Source of the DNA: Onthophagus taurus
Taxonomy: Eukaryota; Arthropoda; Insecta; Coleoptera; Scarabaeidae
Assembly (NCBI RefSeq): GCF_036711975.1
Contig: NC_091976.1
Span: 19,716,001-19,780,000, forward strand
Length of the DNA stretch: 64,000 nucleotides
Direction of reading: 5' to 3'
Part shown: piece after piece, positions 22,390-33,796 of the stretch
Layout: the number at the start of each line of letters is the position of its first letter
Position numbering within the stretch: position 1 is the first letter of the stretch
Translations under genes and position numbers: made by a program
The notes under the pieces: model-generated
Databases searched by the model: none
What the model saw: only the letters and a program-made list of their open reading frames with translations
What the model was told of the DNA's origin: nothing

Positions 22390-23340
22390 AATAATCTACA
22401 CAGAAACTAGAAATTTTGACATCATCTTGAAAGGTGAATTATAATAATAAACAAAATTTGAAAGATATGTTGTATCTATAGTTACTTGACAAAATTCTTT
22501 TAGGAATGAAAAAATTTAAAATAAGCAGCAGTACACAGTGATGAACCGCTAAGAATTCCTATTGGTGTTTCCAAACATTGCAAGACTTCGCGCGCTGCTT
22601 GCCGCACTCTACCACTCTTCACATTCTAAAGCGCGCGTCACACTTGCCTGGTTGCCAACTGCTACTATCAGCTGTGGGCAGTAGCACCAGCAAGCAGCGG
22701 CGGGCAACCCGGTTACACTGCCTGCTGACTACTCACCATTTCGTTTAGTCGCTTTCAGCAACCATGTCGTCTGTGGGTCCACGTAAACAATTAATTAAGC
22801 AGTTGTTAAGGGTGGGTTAACAGAACAGACATCAAACATAAATAAAGGACCACGTGGCACGTGCTGGTTTAATCGCCGTTGATACTCGTTGATGGCAGCG
22901 AAGTGAGTCACGTGACCTGCTAGTCGCCGCTGCCTAGCTACCAAAATAGAACATGTCCAATTTCACCATGACCCGCGGTTTGCGCTGCCATGCAAGTGGA
23001 AGATAATCTAGGATTTCTCGTTTATATGTCAAAGTTCTTTTAAGTTGTCTCGATTCTTTTGCAACAGCTCAAGTCAATTATGGCTTTACTGCTGGGTTTT
23101 CGATAGAAAATGATAAAAGATTTTGAGATAATACTGCACATTGATGGATGACTAGATAATATCACAACCAAAGTTGAGGAGTTTGTTTAGCACCAATACT
23201 TCGGACAAAGACTAAAGACAGAATGGTAACATTTCTCTCAAAAACTTACAATGAAAGATTTCAAAGTTCTCTTGCCGCAGATTAAGTAAACAGTTTGAAT
23301 AGCGACAAAATACACAGTTTTTAACTTTATTAAACTTGTG
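22390..23340. other. Gap between genes C and D with a GC-rich block
   Basis: Positions of about 22580-22990 are clearly richer in G+C than the surroundings, with words such as GCAAGCAGCGGCGGGCAACC and GTCACGTGACCTGCTAGTCG. The composition suggests a transposon end or an imported fragment. A short plus frame (MSSVGPRKQLIKQLL at 22764) is not recognisable. The remainder is ordinary AT-rich DNA. Confidence 0.35.
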
Positions 23341-23363
23341 TTAACAATTGTTTTCTTATATAT

Positions 23364-25596
23364 TTAATTTAAATCTTTACCATCAATGTTAACTTTAGTA
23401 AGAATACATTCTAAAAATTTGCAAGGTTGATAATTGTCTTGGAGATTATCCTCATCTTCCGTTTTATAAGTATCAGAATAATCTTCGGTGGTTTCATGAG
23501 AATCTATTTTATAAGACTCTATAATGTCATCGTGACTTTGATCAAGTTCCGTTTGATAAGATTCTGAATTTTCCTCTTGATTCTTATCCTCATCTACTTT
23601 ACAGGATTCAATATTCTCTTTATGAATTTCGTTACCATCTATTTTACAGCATAATGATTTTCCTTTATCATTTTTATCACCGTCCATTTGCGGAGGTTGA
23701 ACATCTTCGTCAAGATTCTTATTACCGTTTATGTTAGGAGAATCAGAATTTGCTTCATCATTTGAATCTCCTTCAATTTTAGATGATTGAACATTTTCTT
23801 CTGGCTTTTTATCAGAGTTTACTTCATCACCTGTTGAAATTACTTTATCGTTCGTACGTTTTTCTGATTTAGATGATTGAGAAATTTCCTCCAGAACTAT
23901 TTTGCAAGCTTGTTCACTTTCCGTCTTAGAGGAATGAGTACTTTCTGATAATTTTATACCAACATCCATTTTTTGAGGTTCCGGTCTTCCTTCATCTTCT
24001 TTTTTAGTACTTTCTTCAACTTTCTTGTCAGTATCAATTTTAGAAAATTGATTATTATCTTCCTGAGTTTTATTGACATCTTTTTTGTAAGATTTATCAA
24101 TTTTTTTATCTCCAACATTATTTTTTTCACCGCCTTTCTGAGATTTTACACTTTGATCATTATCTTTTCTAATATGAATAATCTTGGTGTTACTTCTCGT
24201 AATACTCAACTTTTTTATTTCATGATTTCCTTGGTCTTTTAACGTTCCGGTTTCCTCATCCCAATCACTTTCATTGCCAAAACTGTTATCAATTTCTGAA
24301 ATATCTTCAAAAGGTTTTTCTGATATTTCTTCGCTCTTCTTCTCCTTTTCTTTAGAATTTTCTTCTTTACATTCGTGAGGGCTATCCTCATCTTGTTCTA
24401 AAATTGTCTCTTGAATTCCTTTATCAGAAGTACTTTTTATATATTTTTTAGTAAAAACTTTCTGTCCTGTTTCGGCCTTTTCCGTCGCCAAATACGCATC
24501 ACTTATTATTTTGGCAGTCCAATCAGAAACGTACATCAAAAACTTTGCGTTCTTTTCTTGAGAACTCCTCGTAGGCATTTTAATTAAATTTCGGTCAGAT
24601 AAAACCGCTAAGATATTATCGGATAACTTGAGAAGAGTTCGACTCATTAAAGGTGGCGGCCTTCCTTCTTCCGCATACAGTAATGCTCTTTCAACTCCTT
24701 TTTCTACCAATTTATAGGCTGCAGCTCTTGCCATCATTCTATCTTGCTCTTCCATCATTGAACTTGACGATCTTGAAGATTCAAAATGTTGAATATGTCC
24801 ACGTTGTGAATTACGGAATTCTTGCTCTTCTTGAGTTCTAATGGTATTATTTAATAAAGAAAATTGGATTTTCAACTTTAAACATTTTACCTTTTAATTT
24901 CTTCTACGGATTCAACATATTTTCTATGAAAGTTTACCCGTTTTTCCACTGGCAAAACACCGCCATAATCATCCCACGTTGCTAATACCTTACACGCTTT
25001 TGGTCGAGCGAGTTCTTCTATTCTTCTACTCCATCGAGCCCCTTTTTGGGATTTACTTATACCGGTTATTCTTTGAATATCATCGTTATTCAAATGATAC
25101 TTTTTGCCAATTTCTCTCGAACCCATCGCTTTTTTTCCACAACAACTTATTACGTTTTTTCTTAAATGCTCCATACACGAATTTTTCTCTCTAACAAAGA
25201 AAACGGTTTTATGTAATGCAATGTTTACCTAACTAAAACTCACTCTTGTGTTAAAGCAAACTCCACATTGAGCTTATTCATAAGTTTTTTCATCCGATCA
25301 TAATCGAAAACATTAGAATACGTTTTCCAAGTGTGCAACAATGCTGATTTTGATGGTTTCGAAAGTTCTTGTATTCTGCTAAGACTAGGACGACTTTTAT
25401 GTTTAGCTGGTTTTTCTTCAACTTTTTCCGTCACATTTTTTGAAACGTTTCGCGATATACTTTCGACACTGCGACGAGGTTTTGTTACGGAGTTATTACC
25501 TCTATTTTTATTCGACATACTTTTCCATTGTTTCAAAGTTACTCGTCGACTACGACACTCTCCTTCATCGTATATTGATTTCTCTTTATCGTTCAT
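23364..25596 (-). CDS. THEG-like repeat protein, gene D (708 aa)
   Basis: Exons 25244-25596, 24891-25190 and 23364-24837 join in frame. Module 1 is present twice: residues 73-115 (SRIQELSKPSKSALLHTWKT) and 173-215 (RRIEELARPKACKVLATWDD). Module 2 spans 257-335 (GRPPPLMSRTLLKLSDNILA ... YVSDWTAKIISDAY). Residues 340-708 are strongly acidic and hydrophilic, with degenerate units of roughly 18 residues built on D-x-N-x-E-E-N-x-E-S-C/Y-K. The intron position after module 1a (codon split GA|A) is the same as in gene A, supporting common descent. This is the outermost gene of the tandem family. The tail differs completely from that of C, showing that tails evolve separately from the modules. Confidence 0.87.
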
Positions 25597-25960
25597 TGTA
25601 GTTGTTTCGTTTTGGTTTGTTTGCTATATTCGAATTTGCTTCATTTAAATTACAAGAATTTTGACATTTTACCGAGAATATTGACGCAGAAAATTCTATA
25701 AAGAACTAAATTAACAAGCCAACATGTTATGAATTTCTATAGAAACCATTTAGACACATTTTTGACATTTTTATAATTTCATTTTCACACCAGTTGTAGT
25801 ATTTGAAAAGTTTTTTTTGTCAATAATGGCATTTACGTGAAATATATTGCTGCGTTGCGATTCTTTTTTGGAATTAAGATTGAATTGAACAAATATTTAA
25901 GGTGATATTCCTATGTCGATATTCAGTTGTCTTCTAAAATGATAATTTTGGCTATTAGGC

Positions 25961-26742
25961 TGGATTTCAAACTTCAGAAAAAGACATGATCTGAATGTTT
26001 TAAAAGTGTGCGGCCAAAAACTTTTCAATAATCAAAATGCCGTCGATCCTTTCCTAACTGTATTCGCAGAAAATTGTTCTCTATTGGAAACTACTGACTG
26101 CAAAGATGTTGGTTCGATCTCAGGAGAAGGATGCACCAGGTCGTAAAATAAGCAAAGAGCGCGTTACGTTTCTAGAATGTTGCAATGATGATGGTTCAAT
26201 GTTGATAGGAAAGACAAAAAATTGGAAGACTTTTAAAAAAGTAAATATACCTGTTGAATATCAGTAATCTGCCAATGCCTGGACGATTACAGAAACTTTC
26301 TTAGACTGGTTTCATGGATCTTTTATTCGTCAAATTAAAAGACATTTAAGAAGTGTTAATTTGCCTGAAAGTGCTCTGCTAATCATCGATCACGCCTCAA
26401 GCCATGGAACTATAGAAGAGCTGACTAGTGAGGATGGATAATTTACAACACTGTTTCTTCCATCAAATTGTACTGCGCTTTTACAGCCTTTAGACTGACA
26501 ACATTATTTTATCAGAAAAGTCTCTTAGCCCATATTTTATCTAATAACGAAGAAAACGTTGTGAAGTAAGAATACAGAAGTAATAACATATGCTTCTGTT
26601 CATTTCCAATTTAAGAAGCTTAAGAAGATAAATACTGTTTTTTAGTTGTTTTGCATTAAATGTTTCGCTTCAGTAATCTGAATTATTTACTTATTCGGTT
26701 GACCGCGGTTTTAATTAGACCGGAAAATCGAGGTCGCACTGT
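25961..26742 (+). pseudogene. Pogo/jerky-type DDE transposase relic with right TIR
   Basis: The frame at 25961 reads WISNFRKRHDLNVLKVCGQK, the end of a CENP-B-like DNA-binding domain. It then jumps frame near 26110 to APGRKISKERVTFLECCNDD, then NAWTITETFLDWFHGSFI, ALLIIDHASSH and LFLPSNCTALLQPLD, the DDE_1 catalytic core. The segment with the first catalytic Asp is deleted, and stops occur. Downstream, ACCGGAAAATCGAGGTCGCA followed by CTGTA (about 26719-26743) resembles a pogo-type terminal repeat. I could not find the left end. Confidence 0.75.
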
Positions 26743-27110
26743 ATATTTATGATGAGGAAAAAATAACGAATTAATTTAGACCACAACCAACCTGTTGGAT
26801 GAAATCTAGGAAGTAAGACATGGAAACAAATTTCTCGCAACGCCGTGGGCTGAATCCCGATTCTAGCTGGACAAAATTATTTTATGGGCTTAACAAAGGC
26901 TAGAAGGCCTTTATTTTATAGCGAAAAATTAGTATAAAATAAAATAGAAAGATAAAATAAATGCTAATTTAGTTTCTAGTAAAAGGAAGAACTATTTTTA
27001 TAAAAATACAAAATCCCAATCATCCGATTTGCTTGGAGAATCCTTCTCCGCTTCGCTATGCTGCTCATCAACTATATCCTCTTCCACTGAATCCGTGATC
27101 AGCTGCCTTG
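26743..27110. other. Intergenic filler
   Basis: AT-rich sequence between two transposon relics. I see no gene, RNA or clear repeat. Confidence 0.4.
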
Positions 27111-27117
27111 CCTAAGT

Positions 27118-27640
27118 ATTCAGCTCTTTCAATGGGACTTTCTGGAACGATCTAAAGCCTGTAATAACAGGATGCGATGATATTAAAAGCATATGAACTA
27201 AGTCTTCCAAGTTTTTATATATGAGGACTTTCTGTTCCTCCTCTGAAAGTTGCCCTATTGGAACAAGGGCATGTTTTATGGCTAAAGAGCCATGTAAAAG
27301 GATTTTATGTAGGCTGGGAGGCATGCTGTACCAGCCATATAGCTCCACAAACAGTTTAGCAGTATCATAGGTAAATGAGTTTTTTTTTCTTGTCATTGTC
27401 ATAGTAAAAAATTTGAGGAAGTTGTTTTATAAATACCTGAAGAATAGTTCCAAATCTAGATATTAATCGCTTATCAACTCCTGTAGCTGCAGAGGCTTCA
27501 TCTGCATGCTCAAAAAATCGGCGGGACATGTTCTCAGTGTTGGACGTCCACTTTTACAGTGTGAGCTGGAAGGCTTCCTGGACCAGCCATCAATGACCTC
27601 AAAAACTCCCTGGAAATTAAGCTTTGCGTAAATATCCTTT
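27118..27640 (-). pseudogene. Relic of an unclassified transposon-derived ORF
   Basis: Minus-strand frames read NMSRRFFEHADEASAATGVD, then KRLISRFGTILQ, and after a frame change LFVELYGWYSMPPSLHKILL, LVPIGQLSEEEQ and DLVHMLLISSHPVI. The pattern VD-x-x-LI-x-RF-x-x-IL ... WY-x-MP-x-x-x-HKIL-x-HG ... LPIGQLSE recurs, to my knowledge, in uncharacterised multicopy ORFs of arthropod genomes. I cannot assign it to a superfamily. It is short and frameshifted. Confidence 0.5.
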
Positions 27641-27710
27641 TTGTTACAATTTTAGTTCTCTACATTGTATCCGCCATCTTGATTTTTTAAAAGTTTAATT
27701 CTGACCCCAA

Positions 27711-29998
27711 ATTGTGATGAGATAAGATCTCTTATGCGACTGCGTAACCGTGCAAAGTCCGTAGTTAAACGTACACCCTCTAGTGCTAATCGGGAAAATT
27801 ATCGAATTTTACGCAACCGCTGTAATCATAAATGCAAGTATGCTAAGAGATCTTATTTCTACCAGAGGCTGTCTGGAGTCGCGCCCAGAACATTTTGGAG
27901 GACTATGAGGTCTCTCGGAGTGATTGATTCTCCGTCTGTCCAGATGGATCTTGATTGTGAGTCGATGGCAAACTTTTTTGCAGAGCCTCCCCTGATCATC
28001 GATGACGTAACTAAGGCGGCTACAATTAATGAAATTCTTATTTCTCTTAAATCTTGCTCCTTCTCTCTTACGCTTGTGACCGCGATCGAAGTAGGTGATG
28101 CTTTGACTTATTCGAAGTCCCCTTGCGTGGGTTCTGATGGTATCGGTCTCAACCTTCTTCTTCCTATCCTGGATATAGTGCTTCCTCCCTTAACTCATAT
28201 CTTCAACTTTTCTTTTGAGCGGTCTTTATTTCCCTCTGTCTGGAAGGTTGCTCATGTCGTTCCCATACCCAAATCCAAGTCCTCTTCATGTAACACTGAT
28301 TTCCGTCCGATTTCAATTTTATCCGTACTATCAAAAGCTCTTGAACGCTTAGTTTATTTACAAGTCCAAGGATTTCTAGAGAGGTTTAATTTACACAATG
28401 AGTTGCAATCGGGTTTTCGCAGTGGGCATAGTACAACTACTGCTCTCATTAAAGTTACTGATGATATTAGGTATGCCTGCGACAACAGATGTGTTACTGT
28501 GCTGGTACTGCTCGATTTCAGCAAGGCTTTTGATTCTGTCGACCACAGCCTTCTTTTAGCGTCTCTTTCTGCCTACGGATTCACTCCCCCCTGTGTTTCT
28601 TGGTTTCAATCCTACCTTTCCCATCGCTCCTTGTGCGTACGCGCTAACTCTTCAATTTTTTCTGCTTGTGCAATCAAATGTGGTGTTCCTCAGGGCAGTG
28701 TATTGGGTCCGTTACTTTTTTCTTTGTTCGTTAATAGTGTTACTAATTATATCTCGTGTAATTATCATTTGTATGCCGACGACCTGCAGATATATACTAC
28801 TACTGTTGCTGAATTTCCGGCAGCTATTGTGCGACTTAATAACGATCTATCTAACGTCTTGAACTGGTCTCGGAGATACGGACTTAAGTTGAACTCAGTT
28901 AAAACGCAAGCTATTGTGTTTGGAACTCGTCAATTACTTGGTAAGATTAATCCATCTGCCTGCAGTGATCTGATGCTGGATGGTAATGTCATACGGTTTT
29001 CTAACACAGTTAAAAATCTTGGAGTCCTTATGGATTCTGCACTGTCTTGGAAACCGCAAATTCAACATGTTTGCAGAAAAGTTTATGCTTGCTTCCACTC
29101 TTTAAAAAGACTTCGCTGCTCTCTTCCACCTGTGGTGCGTCGTAATCTTTGTTACTCTCTTATATTTCCTCACTTCGACTATGCGGACGCGGTTTATCCC
29201 GATCTTTCGGTGACTCTTCTGAGTAAATTGCAGCGGCTACAAAATAATTGTATCCGGTTCATATTTGACCTAAATAGATTTGAGCATGTAACGCCGTATC
29301 GCAATTACATTCAGATGTTAACCTGTGAGAGACGTAGATCCTTTCGTTTATTAACCATTTTATTTAAAATCCTTCATAACTGCACCCCAAAGTACTTATC
29401 AGATAGGTTCCAGCAATTATCAACTCATGAGCTTGCTACTCGTTCACGTTCTGATACTATTCTTACATTTCCCGTTCATAGCACTGAAATTTATCATAGA
29501 TCATTTACAGTACAGTCGATTGCGCTGTGGAATGGACTGCCTTCTGAAATTCGTAATATTTCTAGAATTACTAATTTTAGACATGTTTTAAAGAGCCACT
29601 TGCTTCCTCTTCAACTGGCTGTTTCCTGATTCTTTGTTCTTTGTCTTTCTCTTTTTTTCCTCTCTTCAACTGCTCTCACTTGTTGGCAACTGATATCCGG
29701 CAGATTCTTTTAGTTTCTTTTAGTCGCTCTCTATCTCTCTTTTTGTGTCTTTTCTTTATTTTTCTCTTTGTTTTTCTTTTCTTGCTTAATCTTATTTGGT
29801 GATGTTAATAATATCTAATTATCACTACTTGCCATATTCAGCAAATACTATTTTTATTTTTGTTTGTTCTGTTGGGTCATTTGGCAGAGATCGCTTGTGC
29901 GATAAAATGATCCATTTGCTGATACTGTTTAAGTTAAGTGTATCTTATGTAATTTTGTATTTTTGTCTGTGGCAATAAATGATAAATAAATAAAAATA
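27711..29998 (+). mobile_element. 5'-truncated non-LTR retrotransposon with intact RT ORF
   Basis: The ORF at 27734-29629 (631 aa) is uninterrupted and encodes a LINE reverse transcriptase. It shows DFRPISILSVLSKALERLV, SGFRSGHSTTTAL, VLLDFSKAFDSVDHSLL (catalytic Asp), CGVPQGSVLGPLLFSLFVN and YADD at 28772-28783, followed by the typical C-terminal region. Upstream, D-E-I-R-S-L-M is in frame to about 27711, where similarity stops; the endonuclease and ORF1 are missing, as expected of 5' truncation. The 3' end is a TAAA-rich tail (about 29970-29998). It is of the CR1/Jockey type. The intact frame marks it as the youngest LINE here. Confidence 0.88.
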
Positions 29999-30112
29999 AA
30001 TTTGTAATCAGCACCCTAAAAGATCCCACCAATACCAAGTTATATAAAAAAAATGAAGAGAAAATGAAAAAGTGTATCAGCTTTACTGGAAGAATTTTTG
30101 TTATATCTCAAT

Positions 30113-30300
30113 TTATGGCCCTCCTTCTTTGAATATATTATTAACTAGTGATGGAACGGATAGTGATTTTGCGAAAAGCCGGATACCGGATATTCGGCAT
30201 CCCCTTCGGCCGGATATCCGATTATCCGGCATATCTATCCGGCCATTATGGTTATAATTTCTGGTGCATTTCTGAAGTGATACCCTATATTGCCACATTA
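30113..30300. repeat. Palindrome-rich ATCCGG segment, possible hAT-like end
   Basis: After CTAGTGATGGAACGGATAGT (about 30143) comes a dense run of GGATA/TATCC/CCGG words in both orientations (GCCGGATACCGGATATTCGG, GGCCGGATATCCGATTATCC). Such stretches occur at the ends of some insect DNA transposons. No partner end was identified. The short ORFs on both strands are by-products of the palindromes. Confidence 0.4.
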
Positions 30301-30449
30301 TTGCGATATTTGAATAAAAATGAAATAATAAGAAAGCTGCTATATAAGCTATATGTCAACTTATTTGGCTCCAAGATACAAAATGAACTTTTTTGATGCT
30401 GATTTAACTAACGAAGCAACTCTAAAAAGAGGATACTTTAATTAATAAT

Positions 30450-30960
30450 TGGCGATATTTCTCCTCATTGGTTAAAGCGAAAAACTGCTATTCTCACAGT
30501 TTCACCGTTCAACAAGGTCTCCCTCAAGGCTCTCCCATCTGGCCAGCATGGAAAAAGTTTATTTGTAGCATGAATCATAGTATTCATCAAACTATTTCAT
30601 TTGATACCTCGCTCATGAAAATCGGAATTTACATGACAGAGTTACAGCTTGCGACGTTCTTGTGTGACACCTGTAGATACAGAATGTTTTTTCTCTGCTA
30701 GAATTACATTCAAAATGGATGTATTGCACATTAATGGATTCAGAAAAACAATAACTATTCAATGACGTGAAGTAAAATATATGGAGCAATTTGAAAAACA
30801 AAAGCTAATAATCGCTTAAAATTGAAGATGGCCCTGGAAAAAATGTATTTGTAGTATGAATCATAGTATTCATCAAACCATTTCATTTGATACCTCGCTC
30901 ATGAAAATCAGAATGTAAATGACAGAGTTACAGCTTGGGGCGTTTTTTATCTGACACCTT
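30450..30960. repeat. Small RT fragment and a 115-bp direct repeat
   Basis: At about 30470-30540 the plus frame FTVQQGLPQGSP matches the RT motif Q-x-G-x-P-Q-G-S-P of LINE polymerases. Positions 30557-30672 and 30844-30960 are two direct copies of one block containing GAATCATAGTATTCATCAAA and TTTCATTTGATACCTCGCTC. Confidence 0.6.
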
Positions 30961-30967
30961 GTATTTA

Positions 30968-32667
30968 TACAGGTGTCTCACGTAACTGGTTCGTTAGAAC
31001 TTTTTTAGGTTCCAGTATTCGTACAGTTTTGAAATTTTGTTAGTATGGGTTGTTCACTCGGAACGTTCGATCTAAAATATTTTCAAGATGGCTGTCACTT
31101 CTGGTCTACCGGAAGTAGACCATAACTTCGTTATTTCAAATAGAATGCTATAGTTTTTATTGCACCTTTTAATTGTACGTAAAAAAATATGTTGACTTTC
31201 ATAAAAGTTAATGGTACCTAGCGTTTTTCGTTTTCGAGTTATTTTGATTTTAAGGTTTTTATGGCAAATTTCACCATGCTCTTTAAAACCCTATATCCCA
31301 GCCAACGTTCATTCAAAAAAGCTCTAAATTGGCACGATTACTCTTCCGATGCTCTCAAATAGATTGTCATATATTGTATCAGAGTATCTTATACAAGCTG
31401 GTCAAAAATTGAATTACCGTTTCTCCATATTCAATTTGGAGAAAGTCGAAAATTTTAAATGGAACGCTCCATATTTTATTAGCCTACACGAAAGGGAATT
31501 TAATTCTCTACAATTTATCTATAAACATTCCTATATCTATTTATTATAGTTTCTCCATATTCGTAAATTTATCAAAACATACAGGAAATGCAGGAAACAG
31601 CATTTTGACAGTTTTTTGTTTAATTTATTTCTATTACTATTTGTACTATTAACCACAATTCATAATCTTTTAGTTTACTAGCTTTTACTTACCAAAAATA
31701 ACAAACAGAAGATCAAATAAATGAAACTATTAAAACAAAAAGTTAATGACAAAAATTAGACTTGAATAAAAATATAAATTTATAATATAAATTTGTCATT
31801 AAATTGAATTTGGAAATGCTTTAAAATATCTATTTCGTTGTCTTCATCACTAGTGACCGGAAATATGCGATGTCTTTCGGTCTCGATATATCCAGAACTA
31901 AGAAATTATCAATTTTTTGAAATTTTTCCTTGTGATGGGAGTTAGGTTTGTTAGGCATCTCTCATTAAGTGATCGACACGTCCTGTGACAACAATAATAC
32001 AAACATGGACCAAAAACTGACAAAATTCCATAGCTTTCTAATAAAAAAACCTGCATTTCGTGCATGTTTTAATAAATTTCGCAATATGCGGCAAACTACA
32101 ATAAATAGGTATGGGAATGTTCATAGATAATTTGTAGAGAATTAAATTCTCTTTCTGATAGGCTAAAAAAAATGGGGCGTTCCATTTAAAATTTTCGACT
32201 TTCTCACCATTGAATATGGAGAAACAGTAATTCAATTTTTAACCATCCTGTATAAGATACTCCGATACAACAAATGACAATCTATTTGACAACATCTGAA
32301 GAGTAATCGTGCCAACGTAGATCTTTTTTGAATGAACGTTGGCTGAGATATGGAGTTTTAAAGAGCATGTTGAAATTTCCCAAAAAAAGTTTAAAACCAA
32401 AATAACTCGAAAACGAAAAACGCTAGGTACCAATAACTTTTATCAAAGTCAACCTATTTTTTTACATACAATTAAACGGTGTAATAAAAAGTATAGCATT
32501 CCATTTACAATAGCGAAGTTATGGTCTACTTCCGGTAGACCGGAAGTGGCGGCCATCTTGAAAATATTTTAGATCGAAAGAACAACCATGCTACCAATGT
32601 TTCAAATCTCTACGAATAGTGGAACCTGAAAAAGTTCTAATGAACCAGTTACGTGAGACATCCTGTA
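30968..32667. mobile_element. Foldback element with about 650-bp inverted arms
   Basis: The left arm starts TACAGGTGTCTCACGTAACT (30968) and the right arm ends AGTTACGTGAGACATCCTGTA (about 32647-32667). Matching inverted landmarks run the whole arm length: TCTACCGGAAGTAGACCATA against its inverse near 32520, the CTCGAAAACGAAAAACGCTAGG block near 32405, and AATTTTCGACTTTCTC near 32190. The arms extend to about 31620 and 32015, leaving a spacer of about 400 bp with no ORF. The arms differ by scattered substitutions and indels, so it is not a recent insertion. Confidence 0.85.
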
Positions 32668-33796
32668 TTTTGTCATTAATTCTTTACTTTTGTCCAGCTA
32701 GAATCGCGATTCAGCTCAGCGTGGCGCCGTTATATTATTGCTAAAAAATCGATATTCGCGTTTGTCATTTTCGCCAAATTTGTTTTTTTCCAATAAGACA
32801 AAAACAAAAGATTTTAGCAGTTTAAAATTTTTGGCATTAGCATTTTCGCGAAAAACAAGATCATGACATGGAAGTTACTTTTTTTCTGATCTAAAAAAAA
32901 ACATCAAATTACTTATTTACTTATCAACTCATTTTAGTAGATGCACTTTAGTAGATGATGACTTTTTGGTCCACATTCTGCGCGTAAGAGATAGTCCACA
33001 ACAAAATTCTTGTTAATAATGTTTGGAGCATTAGATAGTGATTATCCTTGTTGTTGTGATGTTCTTTAAATATAACGATTCTGTGACACCAACATAGCAG
33101 CAATTTCATTTACGTTTCAATGTTTCTCCTCGCGGGCTGATTCCATTTCAGAACATTATTATTTTGTGGGTTTGGAACTTTTGCAATACAGTTTTTATAA
33201 CAACAAGTTGCTGTACTAGTTGATCAGCTATTCGTTATGATTAGGATCTAGGAATGCCCGATAGGGCTGTTTAGCAGTTTCTTCAATTTTCACCAGTACA
33301 AAATTATTGTTGTTTAAAACTTATTACTTAGAAATTATACTTAGAAAAAACTTATTTCTACTGTAGTTTTATTGCAATGCACGCTGTGGATTTGCTCAGT
33401 ATGTAAGAATCTTCTTGACTAGGAGATCATGATTTGTATCTCCTTAGACACAGATTGTATGAACAATTTCTTTATGTACACTGTGCCAAATGCATTTAAT
33501 CCAAATTCCTGTTGTAAATTCGAACAAAATGATGTCATCAAAAAAATATCTAAAAAAAAGTTGAAAAGTTAAATTAATCCTTTCATATTCTAAAATTAAC
33601 CAATATTTCGAAACCTGTGATATTTTAATGAATCAACCGGCACAAAAAGTTTCCTTAAAATTCCCAAATTCTTAATACAGTTATTAATTCAAATTTCATA
33701 CGAATTATTGTGTAGAAAGGAATGTTTGATATGCAAAGAACCTCAAGAAAAAAAGAATTTTAAAAATCGTTACACATTTATCTAAAAATAATTTTA
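32668..33796. other. Intergenic, no gene recognised
   Basis: AT-rich DNA between the foldback element and PRORP. It includes the 3' UTR of PRORP at its right end. No ORF, RNA or repeat that I can support. Confidence 0.4.

Noticed and set aside
26101-26125. GGTTCGATCTC resembling a tRNA T-loop box
   Set aside because: It lies inside the pogo-type transposase relic and no cloverleaf can be built around it. No tRNA gene was found in the window.
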